From Pseudomonas fluorescens (lineage in GTDB: Bacteria > Pseudomonadota > Gammaproteobacteria > Pseudomonadales > Pseudomonadaceae): a stretch of 64,000 nucleotides of DNA. Below the pieces are notes generated by a model. That model was not told where the DNA came from. It saw only the letters and a list, made by a program, of their open reading frames with translations, and did no database searches. Below are positions 54,500-64,000 of the stretch, in pieces (the stretch's first letter is position 1; every line of letters starts with the position of its first letter). The stretch spans positions 3,287,001-3,351,000 of the forward strand of contig NZ_CP015637.1 in assembly GCF_001708445.1 (NCBI RefSeq). Direction: 5' to 3'. The position numbers and the translations under genes were made by a program.

Positions 54500-55846
54500 A
54501 TGGTCATTATCAATCCTGCCGCATCGTCGGCTTACAACCCCGTGGCAAACAGCTCAGTCAACGCCACGCCTCGCTCTTCGGTGTCGCCAGGCGATGAAGT
54601 CAAACCCGATACCTATGGTTCAGCAACCGATAGTGGCACCTTCAGCTCAGTCTCAATCCTGGCTCAGCAATTGAGTGAAGCCGCAACGCGTGCCGAAACC
54701 CGCATCGGCCAAAACGATACCAGCCTGCTCGACTCGATTACCGGCGATCAGTACCTCATCAACCAAGCGCAGCACGACGCGCAGGTTCCCTCTACCGATA
54801 ACCCGGATCTCCTGGCACGGGCTCGACAAGCGACCGGCTTCGTCAACGGTTCTGATACCAACCCGTTCAAGGGCCTCACACGCGATCAACTCCAGCTGAT
54901 TGCCCACGACGACGGCGGGCCTTTCACCCTCAATGAGCGACGTGCCGCATGGGAAGAGCTGCGATCGATGGAGCCTCCGGCGCCGGCCAAGTCCAATTCC
55001 CACCGTGACCTCATGATTTCGCGCTTGTTTGGTAGCAACACCGAGCCACCGGTCGCCAAGCCACCGTTTACCTACCTCAATGGCACCCTGAACTCTAACC
55101 TTTTCCTTAACCGCGAGGATCGTGCCTTGTTCGCGGATATGTATGCTTATGCGCAGGAGCAGGGAGTGGATTTGGTTTATGTCGATGCATTGGCCATGAC
55201 ATTCGGTATTTATCGTCACTTCAGCGATGGCCGCCAGCTCTTGGGGGGCAACACCGGCTATGACGCGGAGCGGTATCGAGTGACTTTCGATTTCAAGCCG
55301 GAAGATGCTGCAATCGCCTCACGCATCCTCAATGGTTCGGCGATCAACAGTACCCGTATCGACCAGGGTTTTTTGCGATACATCCTGCATCCAGACCATG
55401 GAGCGTTCATGAACATCGGGGGGATACCGTTCCTGGAGAAGATGGTGAACAAGTTCTCCAGCGAGGGCGATCAGCAACCGCCGCTGGGCAGCGAGTTCGC
55501 CACCTACACGCGAGTCCGGATCGAGGATCACATTGTTCGCACCACGGACAAGTCCATAAGGCTGCCGCCCTCCGAAGCGCTCTCGGGTATCGTTAATGGC
55601 GTATGGGGACTGACCGAAAAAGGCAAGGCGGCTGGCTATAGCATCGACCCGGTCACCGGCCTGATGAGCAAGCCAGCCAAAGCCCCTGATGATCAAGCGT
55701 CGCCGCCCTCTACCCTGAATGCCCCTGTGGATACGGCGCCCAATCGCAATGCCTTCGACGCCCTCGCAGACACCCGCGACCAGCCCACCGCACGATGGAT
55801 CTGGCCCGGCCATCTGTTCAAATTGATGAGGGGGTTCAAACCTTGA
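54500..55846 (+). CDS. Large protein of cassette copy B (unknown function)
   Basis: 448 residues from the ATG at 54500 (AAGG nine bases upstream); an ATG two codons earlier is possible. It has the same layout as the copy at 50086: a disordered start; the conserved blocks QLSEAATRAETRIGQND, LLDSITGDQYLINQAQHDAQ, ARQATGFVNGSDTNPFKGLT and LIAHDDGGPFTLNERRAAW; a middle domain with FLNREDRALFADMYAYAQEQG and FLRYILHPDHGAF; and the tail WPGHLFKLMRGFKP. No signal peptide. Function unknown. Bases 55847-56056 after it hold no gene. Confidence 0.7.
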   Translation: MVIINPAASSAYNPVANSSVNATPRSSVSPGDEVKPDTYGSATDSGTFSSVSILAQQLSEAATRAETRIGQNDTSLLDSITGDQYLINQAQHDAQVPSTDNPDLLARARQATGFVNGSDTNPFKGLTRDQLQLIAHDDGGPFTLNERRAAWEELRSMEPPAPAKSNSHRDLMISRLFGSNTEPPVAKPPFTYLNGTLNSNLFLNREDRALFADMYAYAQEQGVDLVYVDALAMTFGIYRHFSDGRQLLGGNTGYDAERYRVTFDFKPEDAAIASRILNGSAINSTRIDQGFLRYILHPDHGAFMNIGGIPFLEKMVNKFSSEGDQQPPLGSEFATYTRVRIEDHIVRTTDKSIRLPPSEALSGIVNGVWGLTEKGKAAGYSIDPVTGLMSKPAKAPDDQASPPSTLNAPVDTAPNRNAFDALADTRDQPTARWIWPGHLFKLMRGFKP

Positions 55847-56056
55847 GGCTTGGGTGAAGACGGTCAATGGCGGTCCTCTATCACCGCCGGTTGGGGGGCA
55901 ATGGCGCAAGAGCGCGGCGTAGCCAGCCCCCGAGGCTTCTCAACGTCATGAGCGGACGTTAACGGCAGCGATTCGAAAGGCGCAGCGTCAGCGGTACTGA
56001 ACACCGTGGACGTTCATCCGTTGGTCATAAATCAGACGGAAGGCACATAAGGTGTC

Positions 56057-56083
56057 TAAAGTTGTTCTGTACTGCGCAGATAA
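56057..56083 (+). promoter_or_regulatory. Sigma-28 (FliA) promoter of the chemotaxis operon
   Basis: TAAAGTTG (56057-56064), an 11-base spacer, GCAGATAA (56076-56083): matches the flagellar sigma-28 consensus TAAA-N15-GCCGATAA with one mismatch. It lies 45 bases before the first mcp gene. Confidence 0.75.
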
Positions 56084-56128
56084 ACCCTATGTCGTTTATA
56101 TCCGCAACAACGTTCAAGGATCGAACTC

Positions 56129-57343
56129 ATGACCCAGCGTCAAGCCAGCCGCATTTCCCCTACCGGTCATCCGCGTTTTCGCTGGTTTGCTTTCATCCCG
56201 GTCCTGCCCGCCGTCGTGTGGATACTGGTGCAATCAACTTCTGCGGCCAACCTGGCGGCCTGCGCGGTACTGGTGTTGATCGGCTTCGGTGCCTGTGCCT
56301 GGAGCGCGGGTTCGCAGCGTGACGCCACGCGGCGAGCCATTGCGCGTGCGCAGGCGGATCAGGCCGACGCGGACGCGGCACATAACGGCATGGCCGCGCG
56401 GGCACAGCTTGATGAAGTGTTGCTGGGCGCCATGCCGATCTGGGCCAAGCAGGTGGAAAGCTCGCGCCATCAGACCGAAGAAGCCATTGTGAGCCTGGCC
56501 AACCGTTTTACCGGCATTGCCGCACGGTTGCAGGAAACGGTACAAGCCTCGCAGCACGCTGCGGGTGAGCTGGATGGCCAGGCCGCCGACGGCGCGCTTG
56601 AGGTGCTGGCGCGCAGCGACAGTGAGCTGAGCCAGGTGATCAATTCGCTCAAGGCGACCCAAAGCAGCCGTGACCAAACCCTGGCCCAGGTCCGTAGCCT
56701 CACCGCCTATACCGGTGAACTGCGCACCATGGCCGCCGACGTGGCGGCGATTGCCGCGCAAACCAACCTGCTGGCGCTCAACGCGGCCATCGAGGCGGCG
56801 CGGGCTGGCGAAGCCGGTCGTGGTTTCGCCGTGGTGGCCGATGCGGTGCGCAGCCTGTCGAGCAAATCCAGTGAAACCGGCCAACAGATGTCGGCCAAGG
56901 TCGACATCATCAATAACGCCATTACCCAACTGGTACAGGCCGCGTCCAGCAGCGCCGACCAGGACAGCCACTCGGTGGCGGCGTCCGAAAACAGCATTCA
57001 AGTGGTGCTCGAGCGCTTCCAGAACATCACCGGGCGCCTGGCCGAGTCCGCCGACCTGCTCAAGCAGGAAAGCTACGGCATTCGTGATGAGATGACCGAG
57101 GTGCTGGTCAACCTGCAATTCCAGGACCGGGTCAGCCAGATCCTCAGCCACGTGCGAGACAACATGCACGCCTTGCATGACCACCTCCTGCAGGCCAGCC
57201 AGGCCCCTGACCAGGCGGTCGCCGTCGACGCCCGGCAGTGGCTGGCGCGCATGGAAGCCACTTATGCCACCGACGAGCAACGGCGCATCCATCATGGCGA
57301 AGCGGCCGTGCAGCAGAATTCTCAAGACATTACCTTCTTTTAG
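56129..57343 (+). CDS. Methyl-accepting chemotaxis-like protein, short membrane receptor
   Basis: 404 residues. Two close N-terminal membrane helices (about 18-36 and 38-58) have almost no periplasmic loop, so it cannot sense through a classical outer domain. A coiled coil and an MCP signalling domain (about 150-330) with tip [34 protein letters not shown] follow. A helical tail with [21 protein letters not shown] is the form seen in receptors and CheZ-like regions that act on CheY. It ends DITFF. It is the first gene of the operon, with AAGGA upstream. Confidence 0.88.
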   Translation: MTQRQASRISPTGHPRFRWFAFIPVLPAVVWILVQSTSAANLAACAVLVLIGFGACAWSAGSQRDATRRAIARAQADQADADAAHNGMAARAQLDEVLLGAMPIWAKQVESSRHQTEEAIVSLANRFTGIAARLQETVQASQHAAGELDGQAADGALEVLARSDSELSQVINSLKATQSSRDQTLAQVRSLTAYTGELRTMAADVAAIAAQTNLLALNAAIEAARAGEAGRGFAVVADAVRSLSSKSSETGQQMSAKVDIINNAITQLVQAASSSADQDSHSVAASENSIQVVLERFQNITGRLAESADLLKQESYGIRDEMTEVLVNLQFQDRVSQILSHVRDNMHALHDHLLQASQAPDQAVAVDARQWLARMEATYATDEQRRIHHGEAAVQQNSQDITFF

Positions 57344-57352
57344 GAGCACCTC

Positions 57353-57721
57353 ATGGCGAAGAATGTATTAGTGGTCGACGACTCCAGCAGTGTGCGGCAA
57401 GTGGTCGGCATTGCCTTGAAAAGCGCCGGTTACGACGTGATCGAAGCGTGCGACGGCCGGGATGCCCTGGGCAAGCTCACCGGGCAGAAGGTGCACCTGA
57501 TCATCAGCGACGTAAACATGCCCAACATGGACGGCATCACCTTCGTCAAGGAGGTCAAGAAGCTGGCCAACTACAAGTTCACCCCGATCATCATGCTGAC
57601 CACCGAGTCCCAGGAATCGAAGAAGGCCGAGGGCCAGGCCGCTGGCGCCAAGGCGTGGGTGGTCAAGCCGTTCCAGCCGGCACAGATGCTGGCAGCGGTC
57701 TCAAAACTGATTCTGCCCTGA
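57353..57721 (+). CDS. cheY: CheY response regulator
   Basis: 122 residues, a single receiver domain. Acidic pocket D9-D10, phosphoryl acceptor D53 (IISDVNMPNMDG), T83 region LTTES and K105 (VVKPF) are all present. It would carry phosphate from the CheA encoded downstream. No output domain, so it acts by binding a motor or another protein. It starts nine bases after the mcp stop. Confidence 0.95.
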   Translation: MAKNVLVVDDSSSVRQVVGIALKSAGYDVIEACDGRDALGKLTGQKVHLIISDVNMPNMDGITFVKEVKKLANYKFTPIIMLTTESQESKKAEGQAAGAKAWVVKPFQPAQMLAAVSKLILP

Positions 57722-57744
57722 CACCCGGCGCCAGGGAGGCTCCC

Positions 57745-58032
57745 ATGCCCATCACCCATGAAACATTCGATGACACCACCCGCGTGTGCATTGACGGCGA
57801 ACTGACGATCTACACCGTCGCCGAGCTGGCGGGCGCGCTGCTGCCGCAGCTGGGCGCGACGCCACGCATGGCGCTGGACCTGTCACAGGTCACGGAACTG
57901 GATGGCGCCGGCCTGCAATTGCTCGCGGTCATCCAGCGTGAAGCCGGCATCGCCGGCACAGCCTTGAGCGTGATCGGCCAGAGCCAGGCAGTCACGCAGG
58001 CACTCCAACTGTGTCGAGGCGCGGTCTTGTAG
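57745..58032 (+). CDS. STAS-domain protein in the chemotaxis operon
   Basis: 95 residues, ATG at 57745 with AGGGAGG five bases upstream. It is one STAS domain (RVCIDGELTIYTVAELAGAL ... LDLSQVTELDGAGLQLLAVI). In SpoIIAA-like anti-anti-sigma factors the loop reads D-S-x-G with a phosphorylated Ser. Here it is D-G-A-G, so that switch is missing. No kinase or phosphatase partner is adjacent. It is likely a scaffold or adaptor in the chemotaxis complex; similar STAS genes accompany some accessory che clusters. Confidence 0.85.
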   Translation: MPITHETFDDTTRVCIDGELTIYTVAELAGALLPQLGATPRMALDLSQVTELDGAGLQLLAVIQREAGIAGTALSVIGQSQAVTQALQLCRGAVL

Positions 58033-58073
58033 TCAGCGCCACCCACGTTCATTGATCGACAAGGAAAGTTCAG

Positions 58074-60107
58074 GTGAGCATCAATCTCGATCAGGCACAG
58101 CAGACATTCATCGTCGAGGCGCGCGAGCTGTTGCAAGCCATGGAGCAATCCTTGCTGCAACTGGAAAGCGAACCCGGCGACCAGGATGCCATTGGCGCGA
58201 TTTTCCGTGCCGCCCACACTATCAAGGGCTCCGCCGGCCTGTTCGGCCTGGAGCCAGTCGTGAGTTTTACGCATATTGTCGAGGACGTACTCGACCGCCT
58301 GCGCGACGGCAGTGTGGCGGTCGATGCCACGCTGATCGCGATGTTGCTCAAGTGCGGCGACCATATGCTCGAGTTGATCGACGTCGTCGCCCATCGGGGC
58401 GAAACGTTGCAGCCCGAGGCCCTGGAACGTGAAGCGGCATTGCGCGAGGCGCTGAGCACGTATCAGGCACCTGGCACCCCGGCCCAACGCGTCGAAACTG
58501 CGGCGGCCTGCACGGGCACTCCCACCGACGTGCTGTGGCACATCTCCCTGCGTTTCGGCGCGGATGTGTTCCGCAATGGCATGGACCCGCTGTCGTTTCT
58601 GCGTTACCTCGAGACCTTGGGGCAGATGATGCAGGTCACGATCCTCACCGATAGCATCCCGGCCTTGGAAAGCTGGGACCCGGAGAGCTGCTACCTGGGT
58701 TTCGAGATCGACCTGCGCTCGACAGCCAGCCATGCCACCCTCAACGAAGTGTTCGACTTCGTGCGTGACGATTGTGAAGTGCACATCGTTGCCGTCGACC
58801 CCACGCCCGACAGCGACCTGGGCAGCGAACAGGTCACGGCGGCAGAGCAAGGCGCCATCACGGCTTCGGCGCAGCGCCAGCCGGCCGCCAGCGAGGCGAA
58901 ACCCCGGGACGGTAATTACGTGCGGGTCAACGCCGACAAGCTCGACGAGTTGATCAACCTGGTCGGCGAGCTGGTGATTGCCAGTGCCGGTGCGAGCCTG
59001 CTGGCCCGCTCCTGTAACAACGACCCTCTGCAAGAGGCCACCTCGACGGTATCGGGGTTGGTGGAAGAGATCCTCGATGGCGCCCTGCACTTGCGCATGA
59101 TCCCCATCGGCGACACGTTCAACCGCTTCCGCCGCGTGGTGCGCGATATCAGCCAGGAGCTGGGCAAGGACATCGAACTGATCATCAGCGGCGCGGAAAC
59201 CGAACTGGACAAGACGGTTGTCGAGAAAATCGGCGACCCACTGATGCACCTGCTGCGCAACGCCATGGACCACGGTATCGAAAGCGCCGATGCCCGGCGT
59301 GCGGCCGGTAAGTCGGCCAAAGGCCATTTGAGCCTCAATGCGTACCATGACTCGGGGAGCATCGTCATTGAAATCGCCGACGATGGCGCCGGGCTCAACC
59401 GTGAACGCATCCTGGCCAAAGCCCAGGAGCGCGGGCTGGTGGCCAGCGGCGCGGTGCTCACCGACCAGGAGATCTACAACCTGATCTTCGAAGCGGGTTT
59501 CTCCACCGCCGAGGCCGTGACCAATCTGTCCGGGCGTGGCGTGGGCATGGACGTGGTCAAGCGCAATATCACCCTGTTGCGCGGCACCGTCGACCTGGAC
59601 AGCCGCCCCGGCCAGGGCACCGTGGTGCGCATCCGCCTGCCGCTGACGTTGGCGATCATCAATGGGTTTCTGGTGGGCATCGACCAGTCCACTTATGTGA
59701 TTCCGCTGGACATGGTCCAGGAATGCATCGAACTGGATGAGCGCCAGCGCCAGTCCAGCCGCGACAAGGGCTACCTGGACCTGCGTGGCGAAGTGTTGCC
59801 GCTGGTGGACCTGCGCGACCACTTCAGCCACGAAGGCCCCGCCTCGCGCCGCCAGAATGTGGTGGTGGTGCGCTACGCCGAGCACAAGGCCGGGCTGGTG
59901 GTCGATGAGCTGCTCGGGGAGTTCCAGACCGTGATCAAACCCCTGGGCAAGTTGTTTGGCGCACTGCGCGGCATCAGCGGCTCGACCATATTGGGCAGCG
60001 GCGCGGTGGCCCTGATCCTGGATATACCGGCACTGCTCAACCAAATCGTACAACTGGAAGCCCGCACGCCCCAGGTGCCTCAATCGCCACCGGCCGTCGC
60101 TCGCTGA
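58074..60107 (+). CDS. cheA: CheA histidine kinase
   Basis: 677 residues from a GTG start. It has an Hpt domain with phospho-acceptor H48 ([15 protein letters not shown]), a regulatory/P2-like region (about 145-245) without a clear CheY-binding consensus, and a dimerisation domain (about 285-340). The ATPase domain has N-box [12 protein letters not shown]1 EIADDGAGL and G2 [11 protein letters not shown]-terminal CheW-like domain follows (about 530-670, [11 protein letters not shown] type, here [13 protein letters not shown]). It phosphorylates CheY and CheB in response to receptors. Confidence 0.95.
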   Translation: MSINLDQAQQTFIVEARELLQAMEQSLLQLESEPGDQDAIGAIFRAAHTIKGSAGLFGLEPVVSFTHIVEDVLDRLRDGSVAVDATLIAMLLKCGDHMLELIDVVAHRGETLQPEALEREAALREALSTYQAPGTPAQRVETAAACTGTPTDVLWHISLRFGADVFRNGMDPLSFLRYLETLGQMMQVTILTDSIPALESWDPESCYLGFEIDLRSTASHATLNEVFDFVRDDCEVHIVAVDPTPDSDLGSEQVTAAEQGAITASAQRQPAASEAKPRDGNYVRVNADKLDELINLVGELVIASAGASLLARSCNNDPLQEATSTVSGLVEEILDGALHLRMIPIGDTFNRFRRVVRDISQELGKDIELIISGAETELDKTVVEKIGDPLMHLLRNAMDHGIESADARRAAGKSAKGHLSLNAYHDSGSIVIEIADDGAGLNRERILAKAQERGLVASGAVLTDQEIYNLIFEAGFSTAEAVTNLSGRGVGMDVVKRNITLLRGTVDLDSRPGQGTVVRIRLPLTLAIINGFLVGIDQSTYVIPLDMVQECIELDERQRQSSRDKGYLDLRGEVLPLVDLRDHFSHEGPASRRQNVVVVRYAEHKAGLVVDELLGEFQTVIKPLGKLFGALRGISGSTILGSGAVALILDIPALLNQIVQLEARTPQVPQSPPAVAR

Positions 60108-60136
60108 CGTATTCGCAACTCCATGGAGGTTCCCCG

Positions 60137-61795
60137 ATGAAATGGTTCTACGATCTTAAGATTTCCACCAAGTTGATCAGCTCGTTCCTGGTGGTCCTGG
60201 CGCTCACTGCGGCCATGGGCGGCTTCGCCATCCTCCAGCTCGGTGCGGTCAACCAGGCGGCCCAGGACATCAAGGGCAACTGGATGCCCTCCATGCGCGC
60301 AGCGGCCGGCATGCGTTTTTTTGCCGCCAACTATCGCTTGAAAGAAAACCGCCACATCGGTACCGAGATTGCCGAGGAAAAGGCCCAGGCTGAACGTGAG
60401 GCCGTCGACTCGCGCCAACAGTTCGAAACCCGCCTCGGGACCTATGAGCAGTTGCTGTCCAACGACGAAGACCGTCAGCTCCTGGCCAGCGTGAAAAGCG
60501 CCTGGACGTCCTACCTGGCGGCCAGCAAGCAGTTGTTCGAGCTGTCCCGGCAGAATCAGGAAGCCCAGGCGCGCGGTTTGCTCAGGGGCGAGTCCAAGGA
60601 GCATTTCGATGAAGTGACCAGCCGCTTGCAGAAAATGGTCGAGCTCAACGACGGCGGGGCGACCATTGCGGGTGACAAGGGCGCGGCGCTGTACGAAAGC
60701 GCACGCGTGTCGATCATCGCGGTGCTGATCGCCGCCTTGTTGATTGGCCTGGGCCTGGCGATGTTCATTGCGCGGATCATTTCCCGTCCGTTGAAGCAAG
60801 CCGCGACTGCCGCCGAGCAATTGGCCGAAGGCAACCTCAACGCCCACATCGAGCCGGGTGCCAAAGATGAAACCGGCATGGTGCTCAACGCCATGCGCAA
60901 CATGGTCGGCAAGCTGGCACATATCATCGGTGAAGTGCGCAACGCCGCCGATAACCTGGCCAGCGCCTCCGAGGAGGTCAGCGCCACCGCGCAATCGATG
61001 AGCCAGGCCACCAGTGAACAGGCCGCCAGCGTCGAGGAAACCAGTGCATCGGTCGAGCAGATGAGCGCCAGCATCAACCAGAACACTGAAAACGCCAAGG
61101 TCACCGACGGCATGGCCAGCAAGGCCGCCAAGGAAGCCACCGAGGGCGGCGAATCGGTACAGCAGACCGTGGTGGCGATGAAGAAAATCGCCCAGCGCAT
61201 CAGCATCATCGATGACATCGCCTACCAGACCAACCTGCTCGCCCTCAATGCCGCCATCGAAGCCGCTCGGGCCGGTGAGCATGGCAAGGGGTTCGCCGTG
61301 GTGGCGGCCGAAGTGCGCAAGCTGGCCGAACGCAGCCAGGTCGCCGCCCAGGAAATTGGCGAACTGTCCTCCAGCAGCGTGGACATGGCCGAGAAGGCCG
61401 GCAAGTTGCTTGACGAAATGGTGCCCTCGATCAACAAGACTTCCGACCTCGTGCAGGAAATCAGCGCCGCGTCCGAGGAACAGGCCGCAGGTGTCGCGCA
61501 GATCAATACGGCGATGACCCAGCTCAACCAAGTGACCCAGCAGAACGCGTCAAGCAGCGAGGAACTGGCCGCCACCGCCGAAGAAATGAGCAGCCAGGCC
61601 GAGCAACTGCAACAGGCCATGAGCTTCTTCGTGCTGGATTCAACGCCCAAGGCCGCGGTTCAAAGCAGCAGCGTGGACAGCCCTGGCAGCAAGCCCAACC
61701 GTCAGCCGCCACGGCCAAAACCACAGGCGCCGCGCAAGGCCTTCGCCTACAGCATGGCCAGTGCCCCGGACGAATCGGAATTCACCCGCTTCTGA
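60137..61795 (+). CDS. Methyl-accepting chemotaxis receptor with four-helix-bundle sensor
   Basis: 552 residues. TM1 (about 11-33), a periplasmic four-helix-bundle sensor (about 34-190), TM2 (about 191-213), HAMP (about 214-266) and a signalling domain (about 270-500) with tip [29 protein letters not shown]. The basic Pro-rich tail ends in EFTRF, which fits the x-aromatic-x-x-aromatic pentapeptide that tethers CheR or CheB in receptors such as Tsr (NWETF). The cheR and cheB genes lie in the same operon. Ligand unknown. Confidence 0.92.
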   Translation: MKWFYDLKISTKLISSFLVVLALTAAMGGFAILQLGAVNQAAQDIKGNWMPSMRAAAGMRFFAANYRLKENRHIGTEIAEEKAQAEREAVDSRQQFETRLGTYEQLLSNDEDRQLLASVKSAWTSYLAASKQLFELSRQNQEAQARGLLRGESKEHFDEVTSRLQKMVELNDGGATIAGDKGAALYESARVSIIAVLIAALLIGLGLAMFIARIISRPLKQAATAAEQLAEGNLNAHIEPGAKDETGMVLNAMRNMVGKLAHIIGEVRNAADNLASASEEVSATAQSMSQATSEQAASVEETSASVEQMSASINQNTENAKVTDGMASKAAKEATEGGESVQQTVVAMKKIAQRISIIDDIAYQTNLLALNAAIEAARAGEHGKGFAVVAAEVRKLAERSQVAAQEIGELSSSSVDMAEKAGKLLDEMVPSINKTSDLVQEISAASEEQAAGVAQINTAMTQLNQVTQQNASSSEELAATAEEMSSQAEQLQQAMSFFVLDSTPKAAVQSSSVDSPGSKPNRQPPRPKPQAPRKAFAYSMASAPDESEFTRF

Positions 61796-61831
61796 TCACA
61801 AGAATCGATGCGGGCCTACAGGGAGAATGAC

Positions 61832-62371
61832 ATGGGCGCAGTGATGACGACTCGGCATGCCGCGGTTGCGGTGGACGAGGACGCGCAATACCTGACCTTT
61901 ATGCTCGGCGGCGAAATGTTTGCCCTCGGCATTCTGGGGATCAAGGAAATTATCGAATACGGCAGCCTGACCGTGGTGCCGATGATGCCCGCCTTCGTGC
62001 GCGGGGTGATCAACCTGCGTGGCGCGGTGGTGCCGGTGGTCGATTTGTCGGCGCGCTTCGGCCGGGCCAATTCGGCGATCACCCGGCGTTCCTGCGTGAT
62101 CATCATCGAGGCGAGTACCGAAGATGGCCAGCCCCAGGACATCGGGCTGCTGGTCGATACGGTGTCTGCCGTGCAGGAGATCCCCGCCACGCAGATCGAG
62201 CCGCCGCCCAGCTTCGGTGCGCGGATTCGCGCCGACTTCATCAGCGGCATGGCCAAGGTCGATGGCAAGTTCGTGATTGTGTTGGAGGTGGACAAGGTGC
62301 TGTCCATCGATGAGATGTCCAGCCTCGCCGAGGGCGGCCAGGCGCCGGCTCTCGACCTTGACCTGCGTTGA
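61832..62371 (+). CDS. cheW: CheW coupling protein
   Basis: 179 residues from the ATG at 61832 (GGGAG upstream); an earlier in-frame ATG at 61808 lacks a site. It has the CheW double barrel: YLTFMLGGEMFALGILGIKEII, VRGVINLRGAVVPVVDLSARFG and LVDTVSAVQEI. It links the receptors to CheA. Confidence 0.93.
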   Translation: MGAVMTTRHAAVAVDEDAQYLTFMLGGEMFALGILGIKEIIEYGSLTVVPMMPAFVRGVINLRGAVVPVVDLSARFGRANSAITRRSCVIIIEASTEDGQPQDIGLLVDTVSAVQEIPATQIEPPPSFGARIRADFISGMAKVDGKFVIVLEVDKVLSIDEMSSLAEGGQAPALDLDLR

Positions 62372-62380
62372 GGCCCGACC

Positions 62381-63190
62381 ATGCCAGACACCGCCGTTAT
62401 CGACGATCGTGAATTCGGCCAGTTCCAATCCTGGCTGTACCGCGCTGCCGGCATCAACCTGTCGCCGGCCAAGAAAGCCCTGGTGGCCGGGCGCCTGTTC
62501 AAGCGTCTCAAGCACTATGAGCTGCAGAGCTATGGTGAGTATTTCAAGCTGATCATGAATGACCAACGCACGGGCGAACTGCAGGTTGCCCTGGATTTGC
62601 TGACCACCAACGAAACCTATTTTTTCCGTGAGCCCAAGCACTTCGACTTCCTGCGTCAACAGGTGCTGCCCAAGGTCGTGCCGGGCAAGGTGTTTCGTGT
62701 GTGGAGTGCGGCCAGCTCCTCGGGCGAAGAACCCTACAGCCTGGCGATGACCCTGGCCGAGAGCCTGGGCACCACCCCCTGGGAAGTGGTCGGTTCGGAC
62801 ATCAGTACCCAGATGCTGGCCAAGGCGCGCAGTGGTCATTACACCATGGAGCGCACCGAGACGCTGCCCCAGCCGCTGCTGACCAAGTACTGCCTCAAGG
62901 GCATTGGTCGCCAGGAAGGCACCTTCCTGATCGACAAGACCTTGCGTAACCGGGTCAATTTTGTCCAGGTCAACCTCAACGAAGCGCTGCCCGCACTCGG
63001 CGAGTTCGAGGTGATCTTCCTGCGCAACGTGATGATTTATTTCGACCAGCCGACCAAGAGCCAGGTGGTTGCGCGCCTGTTGCCGCTGCTCAAGCCCGGC
63101 GGTTACTTCATCATCAGTCATTCGGAAAGCCTCCACGGTGTGAATGACACCTTGAAGCTGGTGGCACCGTCGATTTACCGCAAGCCATGA
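62381..63190 (+). CDS. cheR: CheR chemoreceptor methyltransferase
   Basis: 269 residues. The helical N-domain (about 1-75, INLSPAKKALVAGRL) and SAM-binding domain carry NETYFFREP, the glycine/SAM loop VWSAASSSGEEPYSLAM, SDISTQMLAKAR and FLRNVMIYF. It methylates receptor glutamates using SAM. Its stop overlaps the cheD start (ATGA). Confidence 0.95.
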   Translation: MPDTAVIDDREFGQFQSWLYRAAGINLSPAKKALVAGRLFKRLKHYELQSYGEYFKLIMNDQRTGELQVALDLLTTNETYFFREPKHFDFLRQQVLPKVVPGKVFRVWSAASSSGEEPYSLAMTLAESLGTTPWEVVGSDISTQMLAKARSGHYTMERTETLPQPLLTKYCLKGIGRQEGTFLIDKTLRNRVNFVQVNLNEALPALGEFEVIFLRNVMIYFDQPTKSQVVARLLPLLKPGGYFIISHSESLHGVNDTLKLVAPSIYRKP

Positions 63191-63690
63191 AAAAGCCTGT
63201 CGGCGTGGCCGAAGTGGTATTGGCACCTGGGCAGGTCAGCTTTGCGACGCGGCCGACGCGCCTGCGCACTTTGCTCGGTTCCTGCGTAGCTATCACCTTT
63301 TGGCACCCGCAACGGCAGATCGGCGGCATGTGCCACTTCATGCTGCCGGGGCGCTTGCGCAACCATCAGTCCCTGGACGGCAAGTATGCCGATGAGGCCC
63401 TGGAACTGCTGGTGCAACACGCCCACCTCAATGGCACGCAGGCACAGGATTACCAGGTCAAGCTGTTCGGTGGCGGCAGGATGTTTCCCGAACAGCAACG
63501 CCAGCGGCCGACGCAGGACGTGGCCAGCCTGAATATTCGCGCGGCGCTGGCCTTGGCCGAGCGCTATCACCTGCACTTGGCGGCCCAGGACATGGGCAGT
63601 ACCGGTTACCGCACGATCATGTTCGACCTGTGGAACGGCAACGTCTGGGTTCGGCACCAACCAATGGGAACACTTCAACAAAATGCCTAA
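63187..63690 (+). CDS. cheD: CheD receptor glutamine deamidase
   Basis: 167 residues with the CheD catalytic Cys in [13 protein letters not shown] and His in [19 protein letters not shown] and [14 protein letters not shown] match the rest of the fold. It deamidates receptor Gln residues and can bind CheY~P-type regulators. It overlaps cheR by four and cheB by eight bases, indicating translational coupling. Confidence 0.94.
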   Translation: MKKPVGVAEVVLAPGQVSFATRPTRLRTLLGSCVAITFWHPQRQIGGMCHFMLPGRLRNHQSLDGKYADEALELLVQHAHLNGTQAQDYQVKLFGGGRMFPEQQRQRPTQDVASLNIRAALALAERYHLHLAAQDMGSTGYRTIMFDLWNGNVWVRHQPMGTLQQNA

Positions 63691-64000
63691 CAAAAAAATC
63701 AGTGTGCTGCTGGTCGATGACTCGGCCGTAGTACGCCAGGTGCTGCTGGCGATTCTCAGCGATACACCGGATATCCACGTGATGGGTGCCGCCTCTGACC
63801 CGATCTTTGCCATGGACAAACTCGCCCGGGAATGGCCGGATGTGATCGTACTGGACGTGGAAATGCCGCGCATGGACGGCATCACCTTTCTGAAGAAAAT
63901 CATGAGCGAGCGGCCGACGCCGGTGGTGATCTGTTCCTCGCTGACCCAGAAAGGCGCGGAGACCTCCCTGCAAGCGCTGTCGGCCGGTGCCGTGGAAATC
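63683..64000 (+). CDS. cheB: CheB receptor methylesterase, N-terminal part (cut by window edge)
   Basis: The first 106 residues of a CheB: receiver domain [20 protein letters not shown], phosphoryl site [13 protein letters not shown], and [11 protein letters not shown] with the start of the SAGAVE linker. The esterase domain (Ser-His-Asp) lies beyond 64000. It removes methyl groups from receptors when phosphorylated by CheA. Confidence 0.94.
   Translation, partial: MPNKKISVLLVDDSAVVRQVLLAILSDTPDIHVMGAASDPIFAMDKLAREWPDVIVLDVEMPRMDGITFLKKIMSERPTPVVICSSLTQKGAETSLQALSAGAVEI

Noticed and set aside
57810..60083. 757-codon minus-strand frame opposite cheA
   Set aside because: His/Gln/Val-rich shadow of a clear CheA gene.

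Overview
The window reads as a chromosome segment of a fluorescent-group Pseudomonas. Gene content (fumC, bolA, trhO, an RbdA-like c-di-GMP protein, undA, ibpA with a ROSE-like leader, MocR and DAACS genes), GC-rich codon use and degenerate REP sequences all fit. No plasmid replication or conjugation genes are visible.

Layout. 1-9.3 kb is core: 5' end of fumC (minus strand), a DUF2059 exported protein, bolA, trhO, a DsbA-like protein, a one-polypeptide ABC exporter, an RbdA-like GGDEF/EAL protein, undA (1-undecene synthase, all metal ligands present) and a GGDEF cyclase. 9.5-11.7 kb holds lldD and a divergent LysR regulator with a perfect palindrome between them. tRNA-Asn lies at 11.78 kb. 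From there to a second, 5'-truncated copy of the same tRNA and its terminator at 30.4 kb is an accessory island of about 18.6 kb. It has a broken ParA gene at its left end, then cdiB, a 4187-residue cdiA and cdiI, followed by a low-GC tail of orphan toxin/immunity modules. The known-looking modules each start with the same short DNA word found at the start of the toxin domain in full-length cdiA.

30.5-49.2 kb is mostly metabolic and transport genes: ibpA, a DAACS transporter, an aminotransferase and RraA-like aldolase set with a divergent LysR, a D-2-hydroxyacid dehydrogenase, TetR/MFS, a secreted nuclease, a Ni/Co efflux pair (dmeR-dmeF), MFS, YeeE/YedE, a stand-alone panB, a MocR regulator, another MFS and a secreted hydrolase.

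49.3-55.9 kb contains a duplicated two-gene cassette of unknown function: a 168-residue exported protein followed by a roughly 450-residue protein with no signal peptide. Each copy has a conserved upstream block and a hairpin between its genes. A soluble FIST-domain chemoreceptor gene sits between the copies. 56-64 kb is a chemotaxis operon (mcp, cheY, STAS, cheA, mcp, cheW, cheR, cheD, cheB, cut by the window end) behind a near-consensus sigma-28 promoter.

The least-described parts are the modular cdi tail with its recurrent junction word, and the duplicated secreted/cytosolic cassette.
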